From RGIG8767 sp964531805 (GTDB lineage: Bacteria; Bacillota; Clostridia; Lachnospirales; Lachnospiraceae), in the NCBI GenBank assembly GCA_964531805.1, contig CAZHGE010000049.1:1-21863 (forward strand): a stretch of DNA of 21,863 nt, in the 5' to 3' direction. The notes below the pieces were generated by a model that saw only the letters and a list, made by a program, of their open reading frames with translations, was not told the DNA's origin and did no database searches. The translations under genes and the position numbers were made by a program. Below are positions 14,962-21,863 of this stretch, in pieces. Each line of letters begins with the position of its first letter. The stretch's first letter is position 1.

Positions 14962-15042
14962 ATGCGTCCAATAAGACGGTTCGCGAAGCGTGCCGGCGTT
15001 TGGTTTGAACAAAAGAAACAGGTCTACACATAGGAGAAAAAT

Positions 15043-16806
15043 ATGGATATCTTTGGTTTGTTAACAATGGTTGGCGGACTTGCTCTGTTCTTATATGGAA
15101 TGGAAGTCTTAGGCGATGGATTGAAGAAAGCTTCCGGTGGTAAGCTGGAGATTATTTTGGAGAAACTGACTTCAAATAAACTTCTTGCAGTATTGCTGGG
15201 TGCCGGCGTGACGGCGATTATCCAGTCGTCCTCTGCAACTACGGTAATGGTAGTTGGTTTTGTAAGTTCTGGTATTATGAGCTTATCAAGAGCAGTAGGT
15301 GTTATTTTAGGTGCCAACGTTGGTACGACCATTACAGCATGGATTTTAAGTTTGGCTGAAATGAGCGGTACCGGTTTTATTTTTGAATTATTAAAGCCTA
15401 CTTCTTTTTCGCCAATTTTTGCTATTGTTGGTGTTGGCATTCTTATGATGTCCAACAATGAAAAGAGAAAAAATGCCGCAACTATTATGATTGGATTTGC
15501 GGTTCTTATGTTTGGTATGGATATGATGTCAGGTGCCGTAAAACCGCTTGCAGATGTACCGGAATTTAGAAGTTTGTTATTAAAATTCTCTAATCCAATT
15601 CTTGGTATGCTGGTAGGACTTATTTTTACAGCGGTTATTCAGTCGTCTTCTGCATCCATCGGTGTTTTGCAGGCTCTTTGTATGTCCGGCGCGGTAAGTT
15701 ATGCAACTGCCATTCCGATTATCATGGGACAGAATATCGGAACTTGTGTAACAGCCCTTATTTCCAGTGCTGGTTCCAGTAAGAATGCTAAAAGAACAGC
15801 CTTAGTTCATTTATATTATAACTTTATGAAGGTTGGATTCTTCATGATTCCGTTCTACGTTTTGAATGGTTTCATGGACTTTGCGTTTATGGAATCGTCT
15901 GCCAGTGCATTAGGTGTGGCAGTGATCCATACAGCCTTTAACGTATTGATGTTGATTATTATTTTCCCATTTACACAGGTATTGGAGAAATTAGTATATT
16001 TAACACTTCCTTTAACCGAAGAAGAACAGGAAAAAGATGCTCGCAAAGTACAGATTTTGGATCCAATCTTTTTGGACAGACCTGCACTTGCACTTGAAAT
16101 GTGTAAAAACGCTGCCATTGAAATGGCTAAGTATGCAAAAGAAGGCATGCTTTTGGCAATGGAACTAATCGGTAATTACGATGAGAAGAAAGCACAGAAA
16201 GTAAAAGAATTAGAAGATATGGTTGACCATTACGAAGATGAACTGGGTTCTTATTTGGTTAAGATTAATGGACACCATATGTCACCAAAGGATAGTCAGG
16301 AGGTTTCCATCCTTCTGCACTGTATTGGAGATTTTGAACGAATTTCGGATCATTCTGTCAACATTATGGCATCTGCCAGAGAAATGTATGAAAAGAAAGC
16401 CGAATTTTCAAATAAAGCGCAGGAAGAACTTGCGATTTTTACCAAAGCAGTTACAGACATTCTAGACGCAGCCATGAAAGTATTCTGTGAAGAAGATCTG
16501 CAGCTTGCTAAAAAAGTAGAACCAATGGAAGAAAATATCGATTACTTAAGCGAAGAAATGAAAAAGCGTCATATTAAGCGTCTTCGCAAAGGGAAATGTA
16601 CGATTGAAATGGGATTTGTTCTTTCTGATATTACCACAAACTATGAAAGAGTATCTGACCATTGCTCTAACATTGCGATCTGCTTGTTACAGTTAAACGA
16701 AGAAGGCTTTGATACACATGAGTATCAGGATGTAATTTCCAGCAAAGACAATGTGGCTTATGTGGAAGAAGTAAAACGACTTCGTGAATATTACAAACTT
16801 CCATAA
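15043..16806 (+). CDS. Na+/phosphate cotransporter-PhoU fusion, copy 2
   Basis: This 587-residue paralogue of the preceding gene aligns along its whole length: QSSS again at 61-64 and 200-203, shared MDIF start, GGLALFL first helix, and the two C-terminal PhoU-like ERISDH/ERVSDH signatures. It should be an inner-membrane Na+-coupled phosphate transporter with a cytoplasmic PhoU module. AGGAG lies 6 bases before the ATG. It is only 24 bases ahead of the response-regulator gene, suggesting it is co-transcribed with the regulator. Unlike copy 1 it has no visible Pho box. The pair looks like a tandem duplication that has since diverged. Different affinity or direction is possible but unproven. 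Confidence 0.93.
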   Translation: MDIFGLLTMVGGLALFLYGMEVLGDGLKKASGGKLEIILEKLTSNKLLAVLLGAGVTAIIQSSSATTVMVVGFVSSGIMSLSRAVGVILGANVGTTITAWILSLAEMSGTGFIFELLKPTSFSPIFAIVGVGILMMSNNEKRKNAATIMIGFAVLMFGMDMMSGAVKPLADVPEFRSLLLKFSNPILGMLVGLIFTAVIQSSSASIGVLQALCMSGAVSYATAIPIIMGQNIGTCVTALISSAGSSKNAKRTALVHLYYNFMKVGFFMIPFYVLNGFMDFAFMESSASALGVAVIHTAFNVLMLIIIFPFTQVLEKLVYLTLPLTEEEQEKDARKVQILDPIFLDRPALALEMCKNAAIEMAKYAKEGMLLAMELIGNYDEKKAQKVKELEDMVDHYEDELGSYLVKINGHHMSPKDSQEVSILLHCIGDFERISDHSVNIMASAREMYEKKAEFSNKAQEELAIFTKAVTDILDAAMKVFCEEDLQLAKKVEPMEENIDYLSEEMKKRHIKRLRKGKCTIEMGFVLSDITTNYERVSDHCSNIAICLLQLNEEGFDTHEYQDVISSKDNVAYVEEVKRLREYYKLP

Positions 16807-16830
16807 AGGAAGAATATGAGCAGGTAAAAA

Positions 16831-17502
16831 ATGGCACTAATCTATATTGTTGAAGATGATATCAATATCAGAGAGATTGAAGCGTTTTCTTTAAAAAACA
16901 GTGGATATCAGATTAAGGATTTTGGATGTGCGGCAGATTTTTATGACAAGATGCAGGAAAAATTACCGAATCTGATTATCTTAGATGTGATGCTTCCAGA
17001 TGAAGACGGACTCAGCATTGTAAAAAAACTGCGGAATAATCCGGAGAGTCGGAAGATTCCAGTTATAATGGTAACTGCCAAGACTACAGAGTTGGATAAG
17101 GTAAAGGGCCTTGATATGGGTGCGGATGATTATCTGACCAAACCATTTGGAGTAATGGAATTGATATCCCGGGTAAAAGCACTGCTCCGTCGTTGTGAAG
17201 GGATGGAGGATGAGAAATTTTACTCCGTGGGCGGTCTGCTTTTGGACATCGAAAAACATAGTGTGTCTGTAAATGGAGAACCAGTTGAGCTAACATATAA
17301 AGAATATGAATTATTGCGAATGCTTGTTCAAAATGCGGGAATCGTTACATCCAGGGAAGCCATTATGGAACGGGTATGGGGAACCGATTTTGAAGGAGAG
17401 TCCCGTACACTGGATATGCACATCAAAACCCTCCGTCAAAAATTAGGAGAAGCGGGTTCTTTGATTAAAACCATCCGTAATGTTGGATATATTATTGAAT
17501 AA
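16831..17502 (+). CDS. phoB: PhoB/PhoP-type response regulator
   Basis: The 223-residue OmpR-class regulator has a receiver domain with acidic pocket E8-D9-D10, phosphorylation site D52 (LDVMLP), T82 and K104 (TKPFG), and a winged-helix DNA-binding domain (about 130-223) ending in IRNVGYIIE. Phosphorylated, it should bind 11-bp-period direct repeats such as those before pstS and the first cotransporter gene. It follows copy 2 of the cotransporter by 24 bases and is followed by a terminator and then the histidine kinase. The Pho assignment rests on context; the sequence alone only shows the OmpR/PhoB subfamily. Confidence 0.88.
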   Translation: MALIYIVEDDINIREIEAFSLKNSGYQIKDFGCAADFYDKMQEKLPNLIILDVMLPDEDGLSIVKKLRNNPESRKIPVIMVTAKTTELDKVKGLDMGADDYLTKPFGVMELISRVKALLRRCEGMEDEKFYSVGGLLLDIEKHSVSVNGEPVELTYKEYELLRMLVQNAGIVTSREAIMERVWGTDFEGESRTLDMHIKTLRQKLGEAGSLIKTIRNVGYIIE

Positions 17503-17508
17503 TAGAGG

Positions 17509-17536
17509 GCCGGTACAGACTATGTGCCGGCTTTTT
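17509..17536 (+). terminator. Rho-independent terminator after the response regulator
   Basis: GCCGGTACA (17509-17517) pairs with TGTGCCGGC (17523-17531) as a 9-bp stem with one G-U pair and a 5-base loop, followed by five T residues. It sits 6 bases after the stop codon of the regulator gene and should reduce transcription into the kinase gene. Confidence 0.85.
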
Positions 17537-17537
17537 C

Positions 17538-17562
17538 AACTCATAGAAATTTCCTATGAGTT
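17538..17562. repeat. Inverted repeat between terminator and kinase gene
   Basis: AACTCATAG (17538-17546) and CTATGAGTT (17554-17562) are perfect arms around AAATTTC, flanked by a T5 run on the left and an A6 run on the right. No T-run follows on either strand, so it is not a normal terminator. It may be an operator for the kinase gene, or an RNA hairpin competing with the preceding terminator through the shared T-run. Confidence 0.5.
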
Positions 17563-17614
17563 AAAAAACGCTTTGCTACAGCGTAAGAGTTGGTAACAAT
17601 AGGGGATGTTTTAT

Positions 17615-18946
17615 ATGAAAAAAAGAGTATATCTTTTGTTGACTCAAATAGCTTTGTTAGCTATTTTGTGTTCTTTAATAACCATTTCATTTGTATTTTA
17701 CAAAGGGTTTGAAAAACAGGTATTCAATGATTTAGAAATTATTGCTCACTTGTATGCGGATTTGGATATGGAAACCATCGATAGTATTGAAGAAGATGTG
17801 TTTTTAACCAACAATATCCGCGTATCGGTTATCGATGCAGATGGTACCGTTATTTATGATAATAATGCAGCCATTGGAAGTATGAACAACCATTCTGATA
17901 GGGAAGAAGTAAAAGAAGCGCAGGCGTATGGCTCAGGCGATGCGGTACGTCGTTCCAGCACATTGGAAAAGAGTTTGTTTTATTATGCGCTCCGTACAGA
18001 TGATGGCGGTGTTGTCCGTGTAGCAAGGGAATCGAATAATATTATCAGCATTTTTAGACAGTATTTGTCTGTTTTCTGGGTTATGATCATTTTACTGTTT
18101 GCACTTTGCATGGTGGTTGCCCGGTATTTTACCCGTAAGCTGATTGCGCCTATAGAGCAGCTTGCAACGAATTTAAATGAAAAAGAAAAGATTGAAACAT
18201 ACAGCGAGTTGATGCCTTTTATCAATATGATTTATCAGCAGCATGAGGATATTATAAAAAGTGCGCGCATGCGTCAGGATTTTACCGCAAATGTATCCCA
18301 CGAATTAAAAACACCGTTGACTGCAATCTCTGGTTATTCGGAATTAATTGAAAATGGAATGGCAACTGAAGAAAACACACGACGCTTTGCAGGGGAGATT
18401 CATAAGAGTGCAACGCGTCTGCTTACTTTGATTAATGATATTATTCGTTTATCTGAATTGGATGCGACAGATGTGTCACATTCTTTTGAACATATAAACC
18501 TGCATCAGGTGGCAGAAACTTGTGTGAATATGCTTCAGATGAATGCAGAGAAGCATCATGTAAGAATTTCTTTTACAGGAGAAAATTGTTCCGTATTTTC
18601 CACAAAAGAAATGATGGAAGAACTGGTGTACAATCTCTGCGACAATGCAATTCGTTATAATATAGAAGGAGGAGATGTAATTGTCTTTGTAAAAAATAGT
18701 GCAGAAGGTGTTGTTTTATCGGTAAAGGATACAGGAATTGGTATTCCACAGAAACATCAGGAAAGAATCTTCGAGCGTTTTTATCGTGTAGATAAGAGCC
18801 GTTCTAAATCAACTGGAGGAACAGGTCTTGGACTTGCTATTGTAAAACACATTGTAGCACAGTGTGATGCGAAGATGGAATTGGCTTCTGAACCAGGTAA
18901 AGGAACAGAAATCAGGATTGTCTTTCCGCAGATACCTGCGTTATAA
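17615..18946 (+). CDS. phoR: PhoR-type sensor histidine kinase
   Basis: The 443-residue kinase has a first membrane helix (about 6-29), an extracytoplasmic sensor segment (about 30-150), a second helix (about 151-172), a linker, then HisKA with the phosphorylated H229 (SHELKTPL) and an HATPase domain with N-box (NLCDNAIRYN), G1 (DTGIGIP), F-box (FERFYRVD) and G2 (GGTGLGLAI). It should phosphorylate the adjacent regulator. ATG 17615 is chosen because AGGGGAT at 17601-17607 lies 7 bases upstream; the in-frame ATG at 17606 overlaps that site. A 112-base gap with a terminator and an inverted repeat separates it from the regulator gene. The role in phosphate sensing is inferred from context. Confidence 0.9.
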   Translation: MKKRVYLLLTQIALLAILCSLITISFVFYKGFEKQVFNDLEIIAHLYADLDMETIDSIEEDVFLTNNIRVSVIDADGTVIYDNNAAIGSMNNHSDREEVKEAQAYGSGDAVRRSSTLEKSLFYYALRTDDGGVVRVARESNNIISIFRQYLSVFWVMIILLFALCMVVARYFTRKLIAPIEQLATNLNEKEKIETYSELMPFINMIYQQHEDIIKSARMRQDFTANVSHELKTPLTAISGYSELIENGMATEENTRRFAGEIHKSATRLLTLINDIIRLSELDATDVSHSFEHINLHQVAETCVNMLQMNAEKHHVRISFTGENCSVFSTKEMMEELVYNLCDNAIRYNIEGGDVIVFVKNSAEGVVLSVKDTGIGIPQKHQERIFERFYRVDKSRSKSTGGTGLGLAIVKHIVAQCDAKMELASEPGKGTEIRIVFPQIPAL

Positions 18947-19042
18947 TGAAAAACAATGGCAGGACGGAATTACAATATAAAATTTTTAATTATTTGAAGG
19001 TATTTATTATAGAAATAAAAGAATTTCAATAAAGGAAAGTAT

Positions 19043-19885
19043 ATGAGAACAATCGAATTAGAAAAGATTACAGAAACAATTAAGGAAATGTGTATAGAAG
19101 CCAATCATTTTCTGACAGAGGACATGAAGCAGGCGCTTGACTGTGCAAAGGAAAGTGAGAAGTCTGCCCTTGGGAAACAGATCCTTGGTCAGTTGCAGGA
19201 AAATCTATGTATCGCAGGTGAGGATATGATTCCTATCTGTCAGGATACGGGTATGGCTGTTATTTTTATGGAGATTGGACAGGATGTACATTTTACAGGT
19301 GGTGTATTAGAAGATGCCATTAATGAAGGTGTCCGCAGAGGATATGTGGATGGATTTTTGCGTAAGTCCGTTGTGGGGGATCCTCTGATTCGTGAAAATA
19401 CAAAAGATAATACTCCGGCAGTCATTCATTATGAAATGGTTTCCGGTGATCAAGTGAAAATTACCATGGCTCCAAAAGGATTTGGAAGTGAAAATATGAG
19501 CCGTGTATTTATGTTAAAGCCGGCGGATGGAATTGAAGGCGTGAAAGAAGCAATCTTAACCGCAGTTAAAGATGCGGGCCCAAACGCCTGCCCCCCTATG
19601 GTAGTCGGTGTGGGAATTGGAGGCACCTTTGAAAAATGTGCTTTGCTTGCCAAAAAAGCCCTTACCCGTCCAGTAAATGAACATTCTTCGATTCCGTATG
19701 TAAAGGAAATGGAAGAAGAATTGTTACAGAAAATCAACGCTACCAGCATTGGACCTGGTGGACTAGGAGGAAGTACAACTGCTTTTGCAGTTAATATCAA
19801 TACCTACCCTACACACATTGCAGGACTTCCAGTTGCTGTGAATATCTGCTGTCATGTAAATCGTCATGCGGTCAGAGTGATTTAG
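19043..19885 (+). CDS. Class I fumarate hydratase, alpha subunit
   Basis: The 280-residue protein matches the N-terminal Fe-S domain of class I hydro-lyases (two-subunit fumarase or L-tartrate dehydratase type). Likely 4Fe-4S cysteines are C66 (PICQDTG), C183 (NACPP) and C269 or C270 near the C-terminus (NICCHVNRHA); their spacing resembles that of E. coli FumA. It converts fumarate and malate reversibly when paired with the beta subunit encoded 76 bases downstream. The GGAAAG ribosome binding site lies about 8 bases upstream. The oxygen-sensitive class I enzyme fits an anaerobe. Tartrate dehydratase cannot be excluded from sequence alone, but fumarase is the usual assignment in such bacteria. 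Confidence 0.92.
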   Translation: MRTIELEKITETIKEMCIEANHFLTEDMKQALDCAKESEKSALGKQILGQLQENLCIAGEDMIPICQDTGMAVIFMEIGQDVHFTGGVLEDAINEGVRRGYVDGFLRKSVVGDPLIRENTKDNTPAVIHYEMVSGDQVKITMAPKGFGSENMSRVFMLKPADGIEGVKEAILTAVKDAGPNACPPMVVGVGIGGTFEKCALLAKKALTRPVNEHSSIPYVKEMEEELLQKINATSIGPGGLGGSTTAFAVNINTYPTHIAGLPVAVNICCHVNRHAVRVI

Positions 19886-19961
19886 GGAGTGTTTGAAAGA
19901 AAATTGTAAATTATTAAGAGAGTTTTTTAAAAGTATTGATGTAGAAAATTAGGAGATCATG

Positions 19962-20513
19962 ATGGAAAGATACATATCTGCACCGGTCAAGAAAGAAGAA
20001 CTCGCAGGATTACAAGCGGGTGATTATGTATATATTACTGGAACGATTTATACGGCAAGAGATGCTGCCCACAAAAGAATGCAGGAAACATTAGATAAGG
20101 GAGAACTTCTTCCTATTAATATGGAAGGTAATTTAATTTACTATATGGGGCCGTCTCCAGCAAGAGAAGGCAGACCTATTGGATCCGCGGGTCCTACCAC
20201 AGCCAGCCGTATGGATAAATATGCTCCACGGTTATTAGACCTGGGTCTTGGCGGTATGATCGGGAAAGGAAAGCGTTCTGAGGCAGTGAAGGATGCCATT
20301 GTGCGTAATGGCGCGGTTTATTTTGCAGCAGTAGGCGGCGCTGGGGCACTTTTATCCAAATCAATCACCAAATCCGAAGTAGTAGCATATGATGATTTGG
20401 GAACAGAAGCTATCCGCAAACTGGAAGTGAAGGATTTCCCGGTAATTGTTGTAATTGATAAAGATGGAAATAATCTTTATGAAACAGCCATAAAAGAATT
20501 CTGTTTAGAATAA
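19962..20513 (+). CDS. Class I fumarate hydratase, beta subunit
   Basis: The 183-residue protein corresponds to the C-terminal swivelling domain of class I hydro-lyases, with TARDAAHKR near residue 30, the GPSPAREGRPIGSAGPTTASR region (about 64-84) and the VGGAGALLSKSI segment. It completes the active site of the alpha subunit. AGGAG at 19951-19955 precedes adjacent ATG codons at 19959 and 19962; the second gives the better spacing. The 76-base gap from the alpha gene contains no terminator, so the two are likely one operon. Length is normal for a separate beta subunit. Confidence 0.92.
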   Translation: MERYISAPVKKEELAGLQAGDYVYITGTIYTARDAAHKRMQETLDKGELLPINMEGNLIYYMGPSPAREGRPIGSAGPTTASRMDKYAPRLLDLGLGGMIGKGKRSEAVKDAIVRNGAVYFAAVGGAGALLSKSITKSEVVAYDDLGTEAIRKLEVKDFPVIVVIDKDGNNLYETAIKEFCLE

Positions 20514-20612
20514 ATAAGCAATATTTTAATAATAAGATAATTAAAGATAGAAGAGTTCTATTATATTATAGAAGAAGTTGGTATAAAAATACATAAATAA
20601 GGAAGAATATAT

Positions 20613-21335
20613 ATGAGAATCGCATTAATGGTTATCCGCCTGCTTGTTTTTGTTCCCTATTATTTTGGAGGGATCTGCTGGCATGGAATGAAAAAGAATT
20701 ATGATTTTGAAAAAGCATTTGCCTTTGTAAAGCATGTAGCAAAGCGGGCATGTGATGCGGGACGTGTGCGTCTGGAAGCAGAAGGATTAGAAAATCTGCC
20801 AGATGAAAAGGGGTATTTGTTAACACCCAATCACCAGGGATTATTTGACGCACTGGTTTTTCTGGCTACCTGTCCTAAGCCATTTACTGTTGTAATAAAG
20901 AAGGAAGCCAGTAATATCATTCTGTTAAAGCAGGTTATTGCGGCATTAAAGGCGCATCCGATTGACAGAGAAGACCTTAGACAATCCATGCAGGTAATCA
21001 AGGCCTCTGCAAATGATATAAAAGAAGGCCGTGGGGTTTTAATCTTCCCTGAAGGAACCAGAAGCAGGGAAGGAAATAAGATTGGGGAATTCAAAGGCGG
21101 CAGTTATAAAATTGCAACTATGATGAAGGCACCCATTGTTCCGTGTGCATTGATTGATTCGTTCAAACCGTTTGATGAAAATTCCATTAAGCCGGTTACG
21201 GTACGTGTCGCATATCTTCCACCTCTTTATTATGAGGAATATAAAGACATGAAGACAACCGAAATTGCAGAAGAGGTACAGCGCAGAGTAGGGGAAAAGA
21301 TTGCTCAGATGCTGGATTCACAGAAAGAAGAATAA
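20613..21335 (+). CDS. plsC: 1-acylglycerol-3-phosphate acyltransferase (PlsC-like)
   Basis: The 240-residue protein begins with a hydrophobic membrane-associating segment (about 3-20), then the PlsC domain. The catalytic H-x4-D motif is NHQGLFD with H74 and D79; the glycerol-phosphate-binding motif FPEGTR is at 145-150 and a late APIVPCALI segment matches the fourth family motif. It should transfer an acyl group to the sn-2 position of lysophosphatidic acid to form phosphatidic acid at the inner membrane. AAGGAAG precedes the ATG. The preceding 99-base gap is AT-rich and contains the small inverted repeat TTCTAT/ATAGAA at 20556-20573. No terminator is seen before the tRNA promoter. Confidence 0.92.
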   Translation: MRIALMVIRLLVFVPYYFGGICWHGMKKNYDFEKAFAFVKHVAKRACDAGRVRLEAEGLENLPDEKGYLLTPNHQGLFDALVFLATCPKPFTVVIKKEASNIILLKQVIAALKAHPIDREDLRQSMQVIKASANDIKEGRGVLIFPEGTRSREGNKIGEFKGGSYKIATMMKAPIVPCALIDSFKPFDENSIKPVTVRVAYLPPLYYEEYKDMKTTEIAEEVQRRVGEKIAQMLDSQKEE

Positions 21336-21350
21336 AACATAAGAAAACCA

Positions 21351-21379
21351 TTGACAAACAAAATGTGCTTGGTTATAAT
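21351..21379 (+). promoter_or_regulatory. Perfect consensus sigma-A promoter for tRNA-Ser
   Basis: TTGACA (21351-21356) and TATAAT (21374-21379) are separated by exactly 17 bases, matching the full consensus. Transcription should start near 21386, at a small palindrome TTGCGT-C-ACGCAA (21385-21397). Confidence 0.92.
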
Positions 21380-21413
21380 AACATTTGCGTCACGCAAGGA
21401 CGTTAATTGAATA

Positions 21414-21545
21414 TTGGTAGAGGCATTATTCAGATTAAGGAGAAATACTCAAGAGGCTGAAGAGGCGCCCCTGCTAAGGGTGTAGGTCGTTTACGCGGCG
21501 CGAGGGTTCAAATCCCTCTTTCTCCGTTTCCTTTATCTCTACCAA
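21414..21545 (+). repeat. 9-bp inverted repeat bracketing the tRNA
   Basis: TTGGTAGAG (21414-21422) is perfectly complementary to CTCTACCAA (21537-21545), with the tRNA between them. In the precursor RNA these arms would form a closing stem, probably guiding folding or processing. Confidence 0.5.
21439..21526 (+). tRNA. tRNA-Ser(GCU)
   Basis: The 88-base sequence folds as a class II tRNA. The acceptor stem is GGAGAAA/TTTCTCC with discriminator G at 21526, the anticodon stem CGCCC/GGGTG encloses loop CTGCTAA with anticodon GCT at 21473-21475, and the T-arm is GAGGG-TTCAAAT-CCCTC. The long variable arm (roughly 21482-21500) is expected for serine tRNA. It reads AGC and AGU codons. CCA is not encoded. 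Confidence 0.95.
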
Positions 21546-21565
21546 GGAACTTAGTTCCTGATAAA

Positions 21566-21597
21566 AAGAATCTTAAGTGATTGAGATTCCTTTTTTT
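21566..21597 (+). terminator. Rho-independent terminator after tRNA-Ser
   Basis: GAATCT (21568-21573) pairs with AGATTC (21584-21589) across a 10-base loop, with an A-run before and a C-T7 run after. A smaller hairpin, AGGAAC-TTA-GTTCCT (21545-21559), comes just before it. Confidence 0.75.
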
Positions 21598-21657
21598 CGC
21601 CCATTTGCGGTAAAGATTCTTGTATTTTTAAAGGTTTTACATCACTACATCTAGTAG

Positions 21658-21686
21658 TTGACAAGCAAAATGGGAAATGGTACTAT
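21658..21686 (+). promoter_or_regulatory. Probable upstream rRNA-operon promoter (P1)
   Basis: TTGACA (21658-21663) and TACTAT (21681-21686) are 17 bases apart. It lies 92 bases before a second strong promoter, the tandem arrangement common before rRNA operons in Firmicutes. Confidence 0.55.
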
Positions 21687-21749
21687 GTAATTCCACCGCT
21701 GAGAAGTGGTGATGAGATTAAAAAAATTAAAAAATCTCAAAAAAAGATG

Positions 21750-21778
21750 TTGACAAAGGTTGAAACGCATGATAATAT
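21750..21778 (+). promoter_or_regulatory. Strong rRNA-operon promoter (P2)
   Basis: TTGACA (21750-21755) and TAATAT (21773-21778) are 17 bases apart. A-tracts at about 21720-21746 immediately upstream resemble an UP element. Confidence 0.8.
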
Positions 21779-21863
21779 AAACGAGTTGCGTGTCAAACAC
21801 GGTCAACGAAGCACCTTGACAAATAAACAGTAATGCAACCCTGAAAATTCTTTGAGAAATTTC
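21779..21863 (+). ncRNA. rRNA operon leader with boxA-like element (cut by right edge)
   Basis: Downstream of P2 the sequence is non-coding in style. It has a small hairpin CGTGT-CAA-ACACG (21789-21801), an ACCTTGACAAATAAACAG segment typical of clostridial rRNA leaders, and TTCTTTGAGAA at 21848-21858, close to the boxA antitermination sequence. The 16S rRNA gene itself should begin beyond the window. Identification rests on remembered leader patterns. Confidence 0.7.

Noticed and set aside
1..21863. CRISPR array, insertion sequence or prophage genes
   Set aside because: No regularly spaced direct repeats, transposase, integrase or phage structural genes are visible in the window.

Overview
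The window looks chromosomal and comes from a low-GC anaerobic Clostridia, most likely a Lachnospiraceae-type gut bacterium. The evidence is the AT-rich codon use, strong AGGAGG-type ribosome binding sites, consensus sigma-A promoters, a Firmicutes-style Pho cluster, a two-subunit class I fumarase and an rRNA leader at the right edge. The genus is inferred from style; no 16S sequence is included.

Left region (1-2800). This stretch is visibly AT-richer than the rest. It carries the 3' end of an unrecognised protein, a stand-alone GIY-YIG nuclease and a small unknown protein. An ~830-base gene-poor tract with strong hairpins and a terminator follows. It looks like accessory DNA, possibly a defence or mobile island running off the left edge.

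Middle left (2800-8610). Ordinary but varied genes: a cytoplasmic GH17-like glycosidase; a convergent papain-like amidase-domain protein sharing a bidirectional terminator; an HD-GYP-like protein lacking several metal ligands; a ClC antiporter resembling the fluoride clade; an M19 dipeptidase; and a GreA-family protein. A 135-bp nearly fully self-complementary element lies between the last two.

Phosphate region (8610-18950). This is the core of the window: pstS-pstC-pstA-pstB-phoU, two tandem Na+/phosphate cotransporter-PhoU fusion genes, then a PhoB-type response regulator and a PhoR-type kinase. Direct repeats of TTTACA type with an exact 11-bp period lie before pstS and before the first cotransporter gene, as expected for PhoB/PhoP boxes. 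The pstS leader also carries twin TGTAAA-N7-TTTACA palindromes and a long hairpin that buries its ribosome binding site. Together these encode high-affinity ABC uptake, sodium-driven transport and the sensor circuit likely to control both. A strong terminator separates the regulator gene from the kinase gene.

Right region (18950-21863). The two subunits of class I fumarase, a PlsC-type acyltransferase, a tRNA-Ser(GCU) behind a perfect sigma-A promoter, and tandem promoters plus a boxA-like leader of an rRNA operon whose 16S gene would start just beyond the right edge.

I found no clear new named system. The best leads are the accessory cluster at the left edge, the 135-bp palindromic element, and the layered regulatory structure in front of pstS.
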